Positions 10,401 to 18,122 of a DNA stretch of 64,000 bases are shown one piece after another. Source of the DNA: UBA7434 sp042090785 (lineage in GTDB: Bacteria; Pseudomonadota; Gammaproteobacteria; Pseudomonadales; UBA7434). The stretch lies in contig JBELIP010000009.1 of NCBI GenBank assembly GCA_042090785.1, positions 1-64,000 on the forward strand, written 5' to 3'. Position 1 is the stretch's first letter. The number at the start of each line of letters is the position of its first letter. Made by a program: the position numbers and the translations under genes. The notes below the pieces were generated by a model, which was given only the letters and a program-made list of their open reading frames with translations, made no database searches and was not told where the DNA came from.

Positions 10401-11402
10401 ACCACCCGAACCTGTTGATGCACCAGGGAATGGAGCTATGGCGGTGGGATGGTTGTGTGTTTCAACTTTTAATAAATAATGAACAGGCTCTTCAATAAAG
10501 CTGTATTGTTGGGATTCAGCCGCAGGAAAAAAACGCTCTGCCACGTTACCTTCAAGCACGGCGGCGTTATCTGAGTAAGCGCTTAGAACACCTTTGCCTT
10601 CGGTTGAGCGATAAGTGTTTTTAATCATTCCAAATAATGATTCTGTCTGATCAACACCATCAATGGTCCAACTGGCATTAAATATTTTATGTCGGCAGTG
10701 CTCAGAGTTAGCTTGCGCAAACATCATTAGCTCTACATCGGTAGGGTTCCGATTTAAGCCAATAAAACTTTCTAATAAATAATCAATTTCATCGTCAGCT
10801 AACGCCAACCCTAAGTCGTTATTGGCAATCACTAACGCATCACGACCATCTGCTAGCAAATTAACAGTTTGTAAAGGCAACGGTTCGCTCTGCTCGAATA
10901 ATTGACCCAGTTGATCTTGTTCAGTAAAGACAGTTTCAACCATGCGGTCATAGAGTAGCGGTTGAATTAAATCATGGAGCTCAGCGCTTTCAGCACCCTC
11001 ACCGGTCAGCTTAAGTTTGTAGCTAACCGCTCGCTCAATTCGGTTGATCATGGTTAAGCCGCAATTATGGGCAATATCAGTTGCCTTGCTTGACCAGGGA
11101 GAAATGGTGCCGATACGAGGCGAGACAATCCACTGCTGCTGCCCAGCTTTGTCATAAGCTTTGTCATTAGCGTTCTCGTTATCTGCAGGTCCGTAAATAA
11201 GTAGCTGCTTCAACACTTTGAATTGCTCTTCACTCAGACTTGACTGTAATTCAACCACATGCAGGAACTCAGCCTGAATACTGGCTAACTTTACAGCCGG
11301 AAAAGCTGACTCACTTATCGTTGAGCGCAATTGCTCACGAAGCTTGGCTAATTTAAAGGAGGAAAGCGCCGGTGGGCCGGCTAGAATCTCAAGTGTAGAC
11401 AG
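7461..11402 (-). CDS. purL: Phosphoribosylformylglycinamidine synthase (FGAM synthase)
   Basis: The large single-chain PurL of gammaproteobacteria makes FGAM from FGAR, ATP and glutamine in de novo purine synthesis. It has the N-terminal PurS-like domain, two AIRS-type ATPase lobes (VETHNHPTAIAPFPGA; GDRSVGGMVYRDQMVGPWQVP) and a C-terminal glutaminase with the nucleophile in LGVCNGCQMLSN and His/Glu in MPHPERTFR. The first canonical start, TTG at 11330, would lose 24 residues. Upstream in the same frame the protein reads LEILAGPPALSSFKLAKL, clearly homologous to the conserved PurL N-terminus (MEILRGSPALSAF in E. coli). The frame stops at 11412-11414 and holds no ATG/GTG/TTG in between. CTG at 11402, with GAGG seven bases upstream, is the best candidate start, giving 1313 aa. 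Confidence 0.95.
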   Translation of the reverse strand: MSTLEILAGPPALSSFKLAKLREQLRSTISESAFPAVKLASIQAEFLHVVELQSSLSEEQFKVLKQLLIYGPADNENANDKAYDKAGQQQWIVSPRIGTISPWSSKATDIAHNCGLTMINRIERAVSYKLKLTGEGAESAELHDLIQPLLYDRMVETVFTEQDQLGQLFEQSEPLPLQTVNLLADGRDALVIANNDLGLALADDEIDYLLESFIGLNRNPTDVELMMFAQANSEHCRHKIFNASWTIDGVDQTESLFGMIKNTYRSTEGKGVLSAYSDNAAVLEGNVAERFFPAAESQQYSFIEEPVHYLLKVETHNHPTAIAPFPGASTGSGGEIRDEGATGAGAKPKAGLTGFSVSNLNIPGFKQPWEITYGKPGRIVDALDIMTEGPLGGAAFNNEFGRPNLNGYFRTYEQSIACSGGTEVRGYHKPIMLAGGIGNVRSEHVIKQDITAGACLIVLGGPAMLIGLGGGAASSMASGQSSESLDFASVQRENPEMEHRCQEVIDRCWQLGKQNPIAFIHDVGAGGLSNALPELVKDGGVGGAFSLRDVPCDEKGMSPLAIWCNESQERYVIAVNPEDLSTFDAICKRERAPYAVVGSAVADEHLSLNDSHFNNSPVDLPMSVLFGKPPKMHRDVASIAPPSVALNFADVALEQALERVLRLPTVASKSFLITIGDRSVGGMVYRDQMVGPWQVPVADAAITLNSYTGYTGEALAIGERTPIALLDAAASARMAVAECITNIASAPINSISELKLSANWMAAAGREGEDACLYEAVKAVGMELCPALGIAIPVGKDSMSMSTRWRDGDEDKEVTSPLSLIVTAAARISDVRKSVTPQLQNSLEPTVLLLVDISSGQQRLGGSALAQVYNQLGSEVVDADSADALAGFFAATQSLLQQQKILAYHDRSDGGLMVTALEMAFAGKLGIDLDFAGSSVLSWAFNEELGAVLQVKESDLELITAAYHAQGISSVSVIGKLNAINQVRVTSGSDLLLDKPLCELHGIWHETSYAIQARRDNAGCAQAEFDALRNGTDEGLFAKLSFDSNHDIAAPFINTASRPRVAVLREQGVNGQYEMAAAFDRAGFEAHDIHMSDILAGRTTLESFAGLAACGGFSYGDVLGAGEGWAKTILFNTIAQDQFAAFFNRTDTFSLGVCNGCQMLSNLKDLIPGSSHWPRFVRNESEQFEARLVMVEVQPTASVFLDGMAGSQIPIVVSHGEGRAELNATNLAALQTKNKLALNYIDHSGAPTQRYPLNPNGSPAGIAGVSSDDGRVTIMMPHPERTFRTAQHSWAPDSWGEDSAWMRMFRNARVNCE

Positions 11403-11804
11403 AACAGAACCTCATATATCGAAATGGTTACTATCATGGGTGATTTTAAGCGGCTTATTTTATTCGCATTCGGCTTTCGGTGAAACAATGAGTTGTCACT
11501 GATGGCCAAAAAACGACGCTTTATCGTAAGTTTATGGGTGTGAAAAATCACACTTTTAGCTGATTGGGACAATATTCAAAAATATCAGTAAATTCAGCGA
11601 GATACCATAAACTAAAGATGATCAATGAGATCTGTATCATAACGTCCAACAATCGACAAGCTAGCGCGACCCACCTCACCTAACCTACTATAAAGCCTTT
11701 AAGGAATAGCTTAATTTATACGGCTGATTGTGTCGGCTAATCATTTAGCACATGAAGATTTTCACTGAATTAGATCAATGAATTAAAAATAGAGGCTTAA
11801 GCTC
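11403..11804. other. Intergenic region between divergent purL and mltF
   Basis: 402 bases that must hold the promoters of both purL (minus) and mltF (plus). The purL Shine-Dalgarno GAGG is at 11410-11413 and the mltF one (AGAGG) at 11791-11795. A 63-codon minus-strand open frame (11381-11572) overlaps the purL start region in another frame and has no recognisable features. I see no convincing operator palindrome. Confidence 0.55.
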
Positions 11805-13376
11805 TTGCTAAACCATACAGGTAACAAAATTATCCGCCACCGCCTCAGTTCGCTGAGACGTGTTCGCGTGACATTTTTTTTAGCCTGCACTGCTTTTGTC
11901 GTTTTAGCCATAATGGCGGGATTTCAACAAGGCCAATTTATCGAATCTTCTTCACTGGACAAGCAAAGCAATGGCCATAAAAGTTATTTGAAGGTTTTAA
12001 CTCGTATTAGTCTTAATACCCATTTTGAAAGCGACGAAGGCCCAAGCGGCTTTGAGTATGCCTTACTCGATCGCTTTGCTAAATCAATAGGTAAAGAACT
12101 TAAAATAACAACAACTGATTCGTTGAATGATTTATTTAATCGATTAGAGCGCAAAGAAGCTCATTTAGCATCTGCAGGTCTAAGTGCCACTAAAGAACAT
12201 CGCCGACGTTTTGCCTACACCGAACCGTATCTTCAAAGTCAGCCCTATGTGGTTTATCGCGTAGGTAATAAAAGACCGCGTAGCCCTGCCGATTTAATTG
12301 GCAAAGATATTATTGTTGTAGCCGATAGCGCGCACTCAGCCATTCTTGAAAATATGCGCAACATACATCCTGGTATTCAATGGCGGGAACTCAATAACGT
12401 AGACTATACCGATGTGTTAGGTCGCATAGAAGATAGCGAAGTTGACTATAGCATTCTGGACGCCACTGATTTTTTATTGCATCAAGGATTTTTTCCAAGA
12501 GTTAAAAAGGCATTAAAAATTGGCAGCGAATCCTCTTTTGCTTGGGCTTTACCTAAAGCGTTAGAGGGATCGGATTTACACCGCGCCGCGAATCAATTTA
12601 TCCAGCAAATTAAAGCCGATGGCACATTGGCTAAACTCGAAGAGCAATACTTTGGCCAAGTCGCCCATATTAATCAGGTAGCTGCTAATGAATTTGATAA
12701 AAACATAGATGCACAGCTTCCGCTTTATTTAGACAACATTAAAGCCGCAGCTCAATTATTTAACATGGATTGGCGTTTACTTGCCGCTGTAAGCTATCAA
12801 GAGTCTGGCTGGAACCCACTGGCGAAATCGCGCACCGGCGTGCGGGGCATGATGATGCTCACACTGCCAACGGCAAAAGAAGTGGGCGTCACTAACCGAC
12901 TAGACCCCGATCAAAGCTTGCGTGGTGGCGCCGACTACCTAACCAGTATAAAGCGGCGGCTTCCTGCTGGCATAGTAGAACCCGATAGAACATGGTTTGC
13001 TTTAGCGGCATACAATGTTGGTTTTGGCCATTTAGAAGATGCTCGAGTCATAACTCAAAAACGAGATGGCGACCCGAATAGCTGGTATGACGTTAAACAA
13101 AGCTTACCCTTGCTAACGCAAAAAAAGTGGTATTCAAAAACACGTTACGGCTATGCAAGAGGTTATGAGCCCGTTCAATATGTGCAGCATATTCGTCACT
13201 ACCAAAACGTCTTGGTTTGGCACGACAAAGCGCAAAAATGGTCAGCTGATAATAAAAATGATAACAGTGATAAGACAACAAATACGCTTGGAACCGACTC
13301 AACAACTCATGAGCAAAAAGTTGCTAGTGCTAAAACCGCACAAGCAGTAACGGAAAAGCAGGCCTCTTCCCTTTAA
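11805..13376 (+). CDS. mltF: Membrane-bound lytic murein transglycosylase F
   Basis: 523 aa. A hydrophobic segment at residues 22-40 (VRVTFFLACTAFVVLAIMAG) anchors or exports the protein. A periplasmic solute-binding domain of the SBP_bac_3 type follows (residues 55-290, including YTEPYLQSQPYVVYRVG), then an SLT domain with the catalytic Glu in AVSYQESGWNPLAKS and GVRGMMMLTLPTAKEVG. It cleaves peptidoglycan glycan strands with 1,6-anhydro product formation. The start is TTG at 11805 with AGAGG at good spacing; the next ATG lies inside the membrane segment. The C-terminal 40 residues are polar, repetitive and probably disordered. Confidence 0.93.
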   Translation: MLNHTGNKIIRHRLSSLRRVRVTFFLACTAFVVLAIMAGFQQGQFIESSSLDKQSNGHKSYLKVLTRISLNTHFESDEGPSGFEYALLDRFAKSIGKELKITTTDSLNDLFNRLERKEAHLASAGLSATKEHRRRFAYTEPYLQSQPYVVYRVGNKRPRSPADLIGKDIIVVADSAHSAILENMRNIHPGIQWRELNNVDYTDVLGRIEDSEVDYSILDATDFLLHQGFFPRVKKALKIGSESSFAWALPKALEGSDLHRAANQFIQQIKADGTLAKLEEQYFGQVAHINQVAANEFDKNIDAQLPLYLDNIKAAAQLFNMDWRLLAAVSYQESGWNPLAKSRTGVRGMMMLTLPTAKEVGVTNRLDPDQSLRGGADYLTSIKRRLPAGIVEPDRTWFALAAYNVGFGHLEDARVITQKRDGDPNSWYDVKQSLPLLTQKKWYSKTRYGYARGYEPVQYVQHIRHYQNVLVWHDKAQKWSADNKNDNSDKTTNTLGTDSTTHEQKVASAKTAQAVTEKQASSL

Positions 13377-13391
13377 TAACAACGTTATTAA
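13373..13391. terminator. Hairpin spanning the mltF and tadA stop codons
   Basis: A perfect 8-bp inverted repeat, TTAATAAC-AAC-GTTATTAA, contains the stop codons of both convergent genes. It is AT-rich and followed by only a short broken T-run (GTTCTTTTATTTG) on the plus strand, so its strength as an intrinsic terminator is doubtful. It may serve as a bidirectional end or 3' protection. Confidence 0.4.
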
Positions 13392-13891
13392 GTTCTTTTA
13401 TTTGTAAAGAATTGTTTAAGTTTTTCCGCTGACTGATCGGCTAATACGCCGCCCCGCCATGTCATTTTATGATTAAAAAAAGGCTGGTTAAGCATTGCCA
13501 ATTGAGACTCTACAGCGCCAGCGCGCGGCTCGTTAGCTGCAAACACTAAGCGTGAGATACGCGCATGAATCATGGCGCCCACACACATAGTACAGGGTTC
13601 TAATGTGACATAAAGTGTGCACTCAGTAAGACGGTAATTGCCTAGCGTTTCACCGGCTAATCTGAGCGCATTAATTTCAGCATGGGCACTGGCATCATGG
13701 TCTGTAATTGGGCTGTTATAACCACCAGCAATAATATTGCCGTTATGGACAATAAGCGCACCCACTGGCACCTCATCCTGTTCAGCCGCCGAGTCTGCAA
13801 GCAATAAAGCCTGACGCATAAATTTCTCATCTAGCTCATTTTGTCTGTTCGTATTATCAGCAGAAACAATAGAAGAGATATTATCCGTCAT
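13388..13891 (-). CDS. tadA: tRNA-specific adenosine deaminase TadA
   Basis: A zinc deaminase of about 167 aa that converts A34 to inosine in tRNA-Arg(ACG). The zinc site is complete: HAEINALRLAG (His and the proton-shuttling Glu) and PCTMCVGAMIHARISRLVF (two Cys). The ATG at 13891 overlaps the end of pdxB by 11 bases, suggesting translational coupling; the longer reading from 13960 would overlap pdxB by 80 bases with unrelated sequence. Its substrate tRNA gene is also in this window at 24047. Confidence 0.95.
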   Translation of the reverse strand: MTDNISSIVSADNTNRQNELDEKFMRQALLLADSAAEQDEVPVGALIVHNGNIIAGGYNSPITDHDASAHAEINALRLAGETLGNYRLTECTLYVTLEPCTMCVGAMIHARISRLVFAANEPRAGAVESQLAMLNQPFFNHKMTWRGGVLADQSAEKLKQFFTNKRT

Positions 13892-14945
13892 AATTAATTT
13901 CTCTACGTACTGGGTAAGCTTTTCGGTAAGCATCAAAAACTTGAGCAACGTCATTACCACTATTCAGTTTTTCTTTAAAGCGTTCAGCGTCGGCCTTAGG
14001 ACTATAAACCGCTGCTAAAGCGCTACGATATTCGTCCAGCGTGGTTAAATCATTAAGCCTAATTAAATCAGCATCTTTGGTTGGCTTTATGGCCGGCAAA
14101 TCAAAAAAGCGTAAAGCCGAAGAAATAATAGCGCTAGTGCCTCGGTGCTTTCCGTCGATACTATAGCCGGCAATATGCGGCGTACCATGCTGACAAAGCT
14201 CAAATAACTCAAGGTCAATGTCTGGTTCCGTCTCCCAGACATCTAGAACAGCTGTTATATCGCTACGATTATGCAATAACGCTTTTAAAGCATTATTACT
14301 AACCACAGGGCCACGACTGCTATTAATAAATAAACAATGACTTTTAAGTAAAGTTAAAAGCGCTGTATTAAAAAGATGCTTAGTTGGATACTGGCTATTT
14401 AAATGCGTGGTTAAAGGCACATGGGCGCTTATCACATCACTATTCATCAGCGCCTCAATACGCTGCACCGAAGGGCTGTTGGTGCCAGAAAAATCGAATA
14501 AAGGATCGTAAACTACATGAGGAATAGAAAAGTGTCGTAAACATCTCACTAAACGACTGCCAACATTTCCATGACCAACCACCCCTATCGTTATATTGCT
14601 TAGCGTTTCGTTGTCATAATTATCTAAGATGGTCGACATAACATAATCAACAACACCATTAGCGTTACTTCCTGGTGCATGTGCAAAGCCTATACCTCGA
14701 TCAGCAAGATAGTCGATATCAATATGATCGACTCCAATAGTGGCACTGCCGACAAATTTTACATGACTATTTTCAAGAAGCGCCGCATTCACCTTAGTCA
14801 CAGAGCGAACAAACAAAATATCGACATCTATTAAATCGGATGCACTAATTTCACGACCCGATAAAGTTTTTATGTCACACCAACTTGCACAGAGAGCAGC
14901 TAAATTCGGTATGTTTTCATCGGCAAGAAGAGATAATCTTTTCAT
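13881..14945 (-). CDS. pdxB: Erythronate-4-phosphate dehydrogenase PdxB
   Basis: About 354 aa. It oxidises 4-phospho-D-erythronate in the DXP-dependent pyridoxal phosphate pathway. The D-2-hydroxyacid dehydrogenase fold is clear: MKRLSLLADENIPNL at the start, FVGSATIGVDHID, the NAD-binding GVVGHGNVGSRLVRCL, and FINSSRGPVV. The catalytic Arg/Glu/His sites lie in NSSRG, DVWETEPDID and PHIAGYSIDGK, the last being PdxB-specific. The C-terminal dimerisation domain is present. I chose the ATG at 14945; the TTG at 14972 adds nine residues only. Confidence 0.95.
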   Translation of the reverse strand: MKRLSLLADENIPNLAALCASWCDIKTLSGREISASDLIDVDILFVRSVTKVNAALLENSHVKFVGSATIGVDHIDIDYLADRGIGFAHAPGSNANGVVDYVMSTILDNYDNETLSNITIGVVGHGNVGSRLVRCLRHFSIPHVVYDPLFDFSGTNSPSVQRIEALMNSDVISAHVPLTTHLNSQYPTKHLFNTALLTLLKSHCLFINSSRGPVVSNNALKALLHNRSDITAVLDVWETEPDIDLELFELCQHGTPHIAGYSIDGKHRGTSAIISSALRFFDLPAIKPTKDADLIRLNDLTTLDEYRSALAAVYSPKADAERFKEKLNSGNDVAQVFDAYRKAYPVRREINYDG

Positions 14946-15061
14946 GTTTTTCTGGTAGTAACCTTTGAGCAATCAATATTTATTTATAAAATTATTTATG
15001 CGATATCTGTATATTACTTATGTCTGTTCGATGGTAAATGTTTTGATGGAAAACATCTTGA

Positions 15062-15643
15062 TCAAATATAATCTGATAAAAAATATCGTGATAAATCATT
15101 CATTGCCAAGCCATGAAAATGCTCACTCAATGCATGGTAAAAAACCGCGGCACGCTGAGGTAGCCCATGCTTAGTGTAATGGCGCGCTTGATTATAAACG
15201 GCTTGTTTAAAATCATTTAATGCCGGCACAGAGCCATTAAGGTTATCAGCACTCACTTGAAACGAATAATTAGCAGCAAGCGAAAATAAAAGCTCTAAAG
15301 CTTGAGGTTTAACCTCAGCTGCCTCAAAAGCAATTTGTTGTTCGGCGTTTCGCCCGTCATCCACATACCAATAACCAAAATCGACTTGCTGGTGTCGTTT
15401 ATGACCAGCAATACACCAATGAGAAACTTCATGTAATGCACTTGCAAAAAAGTCTTCACGATAATAAATGAAATTATGGCAGCTGTCCTTGTTTGCCGGA
15501 GTATAGAGAGGTTCGCTGGCACCACCTAATAAAACCGTTTGGTAGTCTGCATAAAATACACGGGCAAACACGGTCTCAATTTCTTTGGCATTAGTTTCAA
15601 CAGCACAATCAATCGATCGAGGGCTTTCTTTCTCGCACAACAC
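15062..15643 (-). CDS. epmC: Elongation factor P hydroxylase EpmC
   Basis: About 193 aa, YfcM family. It hydroxylates the beta-lysylated Lys of EF-P as the last step of that modification. The family core is present: ALHEVSHWCIAGHKRHQQ with HExxH-like metal ligands, VDFGYWYVDDGR, and FEAAEVKPQALE. A GTG at 15643 has TAGGG nine bases upstream, whereas the TTG at 15652 has the purine run almost touching it, so I prefer GTG. The EF-P, EpmA and EpmB genes are not in the window. Its presence predicts that the genome encodes the EpmAB pathway. Confidence 0.9.
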   Translation of the reverse strand: MLCEKESPRSIDCAVETNAKEIETVFARVFYADYQTVLLGGASEPLYTPANKDSCHNFIYYREDFFASALHEVSHWCIAGHKRHQQVDFGYWYVDDGRNAEQQIAFEAAEVKPQALELLFSLAANYSFQVSADNLNGSVPALNDFKQAVYNQARHYTKHGLPQRAAVFYHALSEHFHGLAMNDLSRYFLSDYI

Positions 15644-15979
15644 GCTAGGCAACCCTACATGTACATTTATTTATCTTTAAAATCATATATTTATCGTTTT
15701 TTCAAAAAACATAGAGCAAAATGGTTAATAAACAGTCTAAAAGACTATAATTAAAGAACCACCATTAACCACAAAGCAAGTTATAAGCGAACCTATGGGT
15801 TTTATCCCAATGCTATGCAAAGCCTTTCGCCATAAAAGGTAAAAGCTTTCGGCATAAAAGATTTATAACCGTTCGCCGTAAAGATACAGAAAAACAGACG
15901 ATGTCGCGATAGTCCTGAAGTTAATAGTGTGATTCTTTTTATAAAAGAGCACGCTGTACTGAGATTAGGAGCTTGTCTT
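15644..15979. other. Intergenic region with three TTCGCCATAAAAG-like elements
   Basis: About 336 bases between divergent epmC and the unknown 15980 gene. The centre holds three related elements: CTTTCGCCATAAAAG (15824-15838), CTTTCGGCATAAAAG (15846-15860) and CGTTCGCCGTAAAG (15870-15883). They are all in the same orientation and start 22 and 24 bases apart, about two helical turns. This looks like a regulator-binding array or a small local duplication. No gene is visible. Confidence 0.6.
15824..15883. repeat. Three phased direct repeats, TTCGCCATAAAAG type
   Basis: Copies at 15824-15838, 15846-15860 and 15870-15883 share TTCGsCrTAAAr. Copies 1 and 2 differ at one of 15 positions; copy 3 is more diverged. 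The array ends 97 bases before the ATG at 15980, a position that suits transcriptional control of that gene, but no matching regulator is known to me. Confidence 0.7.
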
Positions 15980-16759
15980 ATGCAATCTGATATTACTTGT
16001 CCAGCCAGCCACAACAATGTCATTAACCTGTTTACAGGAAAACCAATTGTTCCTGCGACTAAGCAGGCCATTGTGCAAATTTGCCCAGAAACCTCTGGCA
16101 TTAAAATGCTTTACGCCAATCATGGTCGCCCCGATCGTTTAATTTCGGTACCCATTCTTTGCTGGGGAATGCGCTCGGACGGTGAAACCGTTGGCGTTGT
16201 CCCATGGGTCGGTGACATCACTGACTGCACGACAATTGATAATGATTTTTATATCCATTGGGAAGGTTATTATAAAGAAAGTACCGAAACGATTTTTTCC
16301 GAACCGCCAGAACCCGTTGTCGCTCAGCTGACGACCGCCCTTCGCTTTATTAATCACGCAGACGTTAGTATCGTTTCCAATGCTAAGACAACGAATGATG
16401 CTGAAAACCAGCCTCCTCAGAATAATTTACCTAAAGGTGAAGCGTCGAATAAAACAATAATACAGGAAATTCCTGACTTAATTGGTACTCACGCGCTTAT
16501 ACTTAACCCAGAAGGACATTCATTAACCCTTACGCCAGTGGTGAGTTGGGCGCTGGACTTACAGGGTAAAATACATGGCATGTTAGTTGATGAAGCGTCA
16601 GTAGAAAAAACACCGGTTATTCCTGGTGATGAATGTCTGTACTACGCCTCAAGCAACCCCAATTTTTGTTGCTACTTTCAACGTGATATCGCCGACCAAA
16701 TACGACTGCGCAATCCTGATACCATTGCCGCAATAGAAAAACTACTCAACCAACAATAA
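15980..16759 (+). CDS. Conserved protein of unknown function with internal duplication
   Basis: 259 aa from the ATG at 15980, which has AGGAG eight bases upstream; a GTG at 15929 lacks this. There is no signal peptide or membrane helix. Two halves share the pattern P-[IV]-[LV]-x-W-[GA]-[ML]-x-x-x-G-[EK]-x-x-G-[VM]: PILCWGMRSDGETVGVVPW (about residues 56-74) and PVVSWALDLQGKIHGMLVD (about 188-206). The linker (about 130-165) is Asn/Lys/Glu-rich and low in complexity. I recognise no named family. It is convergent with tusA and separated from it by six bases. Function cannot be assigned. Confidence 0.75.
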   Translation: MQSDITCPASHNNVINLFTGKPIVPATKQAIVQICPETSGIKMLYANHGRPDRLISVPILCWGMRSDGETVGVVPWVGDITDCTTIDNDFYIHWEGYYKESTETIFSEPPEPVVAQLTTALRFINHADVSIVSNAKTTNDAENQPPQNNLPKGEASNKTIIQEIPDLIGTHALILNPEGHSLTLTPVVSWALDLQGKIHGMLVDEASVEKTPVIPGDECLYYASSNPNFCCYFQRDIADQIRLRNPDTIAAIEKLLNQQ

Positions 16760-16765
16760 ACCGCG

Positions 16766-17035
16766 TTATTTTTTTTGTATCCAATACTCATAAATGCCGG
16801 CCTCTTGCTGCCAATGCAGCAATGGGTGGCTTAAAAAATCACAAAAGCGCAGTATATCTCGCTCTGTAGAGGGGTCGGTTGCAGACACTTTTATAATGTC
16901 ACCACTTTTCATTGAGCGAATTCGATTGTGTAATAGCATAACCGGTTCTGGACAAATTAAACCACTGGCATCGAGTAGCTGATATTCATTGTCGCCTAAG
17001 CTACTTGGGTCGAAATTATCAATCACAGTTATCAA
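16766..17035 (-). CDS. tusA: TusA-family sulfurtransferase
   Basis: 89 aa. The family signature LLDASGLICPEPVMLLHNRIRS carries the CPxP motif whose Cys holds a persulfide. DIIKVSATDPSTERDILRFC is the conserved second half. TusA passes sulfur from IscS to the TusBCD relay for 2-thiouridine in tRNA and to other sulfur routes. Its start overlaps the end of the YheU-like gene by 17 bases, so the two are co-translated. tusBCDE are not present here. Confidence 0.92.
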   Translation of the reverse strand: MITVIDNFDPSSLGDNEYQLLDASGLICPEPVMLLHNRIRSMKSGDIIKVSATDPSTERDILRFCDFLSHPLLHWQQEAGIYEYWIQKK

Positions 17036-17321
17036 CCTGCTGAGATGAGGTAAAGTTTTTTAATTCACGCGCCTCAACAATCTGACAGCGCTCATTAACC
17101 TCGTCAAAAACAATAACCACTTTACCTGCTTTTAGCAGCGCTCTTGCTTTATCGAGCTGCGCTTCAACGCCACGCTCAACCATGCCGTAGTCAGTGCCCT
17201 CTCGAGTGATATACTCTTCAAGTACACCTGTTAAAGCCGCCTCTGAAAGCTGTTCAAATGGAATCTGCAGTGGCTCAACTTCATTCTCACTAGCAGTATC
17301 AGGGTTGAATGTATTGGTCAT
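17019..17321 (-). CDS. yheU: YheU-family (UPF0270) protein
   Basis: 100 aa. After a roughly 18-residue polar N-terminal tail the sequence follows YheU closely: IPFEQLSEAALTGVLEEYIT, then REGTDYGMVERGVEAQ, then LLKAGKVVIVFDEVNERCQIV. The REGTDYG core is diagnostic. The family is small and acidic, and its function is unknown. It lies immediately upstream of and overlapping tusA; whether that reflects a role in sulfur transfer is open. Confidence 0.88.
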   Translation of the reverse strand: MTNTFNPDTASENEVEPLQIPFEQLSEAALTGVLEEYITREGTDYGMVERGVEAQLDKARALLKAGKVVIVFDEVNERCQIVEARELKNFTSSQQVDNCD

Positions 17322-17544
17322 ACTATCTCTTCGTTACCAGTGGTTAATAAAGCTGCAAATTTGAATGGATGCTAACATTTACCGCGAATAAACGTAAATG
17401 TTTTACCTTTAAACATTAACAGTAATTAGACATTCAGATCAAAAATGCGGTCTATAATCTAGAACACTGTTTGAATAAGCCAGCGCTCAAGTTAAATAAC
17501 CGAAAACAACCGGCCTATAACTCATTACCTAAGGTGGACATTAA

Positions 17545-18090
17545 ATGAATAGCAGACTTATTTGTAGTTTTATTGGTGACGATAAGCATGGCTTAATTGA
17601 ATTGCTTGCTAAAGCTATAAGCGATTGTAATGGTAGCTGGTCTGAGAGCAGCATGGTTCGCCTGTCAGGACAGTTTGCCGGTCTTGTAAAAGTAGCCATT
17701 GATGAGTCAAATATCGAGTCACTGCGTCTAGCTTGCGAGGATCTGGCTAATCAGGGGCTGGCCATTCACATTATACCTGTGCATGAAACAGCCAATAGCG
17801 CTGCAAATAATGATGAGCAGTCTGCAAGTCAGTTACAGCTAAACATTATTGGCAATGACCGCCCAGGCATTGTCTACGAGGTGAGCCAGGCGTTAGCGGC
17901 TGCAAAAATTAATGTTATAAAAATGAAAACGCATTTAAGTAGCGCACCAATGAGTGGCGATAGTTTATTTAATTCAACCATGTTACTGACTAACGAATAC
18001 GATCATGACCTTGATGCCTTAGAAAAACAGTTAGACAAAATATCAGAGCGCTTATCCATTGAAATAGATTTAGAATCCAGTGATGAATAA
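17545..18090 (+). CDS. gcvR: GcvR-like double ACT-domain regulator
   Basis: 181 aa with two ACT domains: residues 3-80 (RLICSFIGDDKHGLIELLAK) and 95-175 (LQLNIIGNDRPGIVYEVSQAL). They are joined by an acidic linker, as in GcvR, which binds glycine and antagonises GcvA at the glycine-cleavage promoter in E. coli. AAGGTGG lies before the ATG. A TATAAT sits at 17453-17458 but has a poor -35. gcvA and gcvTHP are not in the window. Other double-ACT proteins share this layout, so the exact target is inferred. Confidence 0.82.
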   Translation: MNSRLICSFIGDDKHGLIELLAKAISDCNGSWSESSMVRLSGQFAGLVKVAIDESNIESLRLACEDLANQGLAIHIIPVHETANSAANNDEQSASQLQLNIIGNDRPGIVYEVSQALAAAKINVIKMKTHLSSAPMSGDSLFNSTMLLTNEYDHDLDALEKQLDKISERLSIEIDLESSDE

Positions 18091-18122
18091 GTAAGCGACA
18101 TGATGCCGATTACTTATTTTTA
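18086..18122. terminator. Bidirectional terminator between gcvR and the 80-aa gene
   Basis: The inverted repeat ATAAGTAA (18087-18094) / TTACTTAT (18110-18117) has a 15-base loop, followed by TTTTT on the plus strand. The stem includes the stop codons of both convergent genes. The stem is AT-rich, so confidence is moderate. Confidence 0.5.

Noticed and set aside
11381..11572. 63-codon minus-strand open frame upstream of purL
   Set aside because: It overlaps the purL N-terminal extension in a different frame and its protein has no recognisable features.
14965..15174. 69-codon plus-strand frame between pdxB and epmC
   Set aside because: It runs antisense into epmC and has biased AT-rich composition without features.
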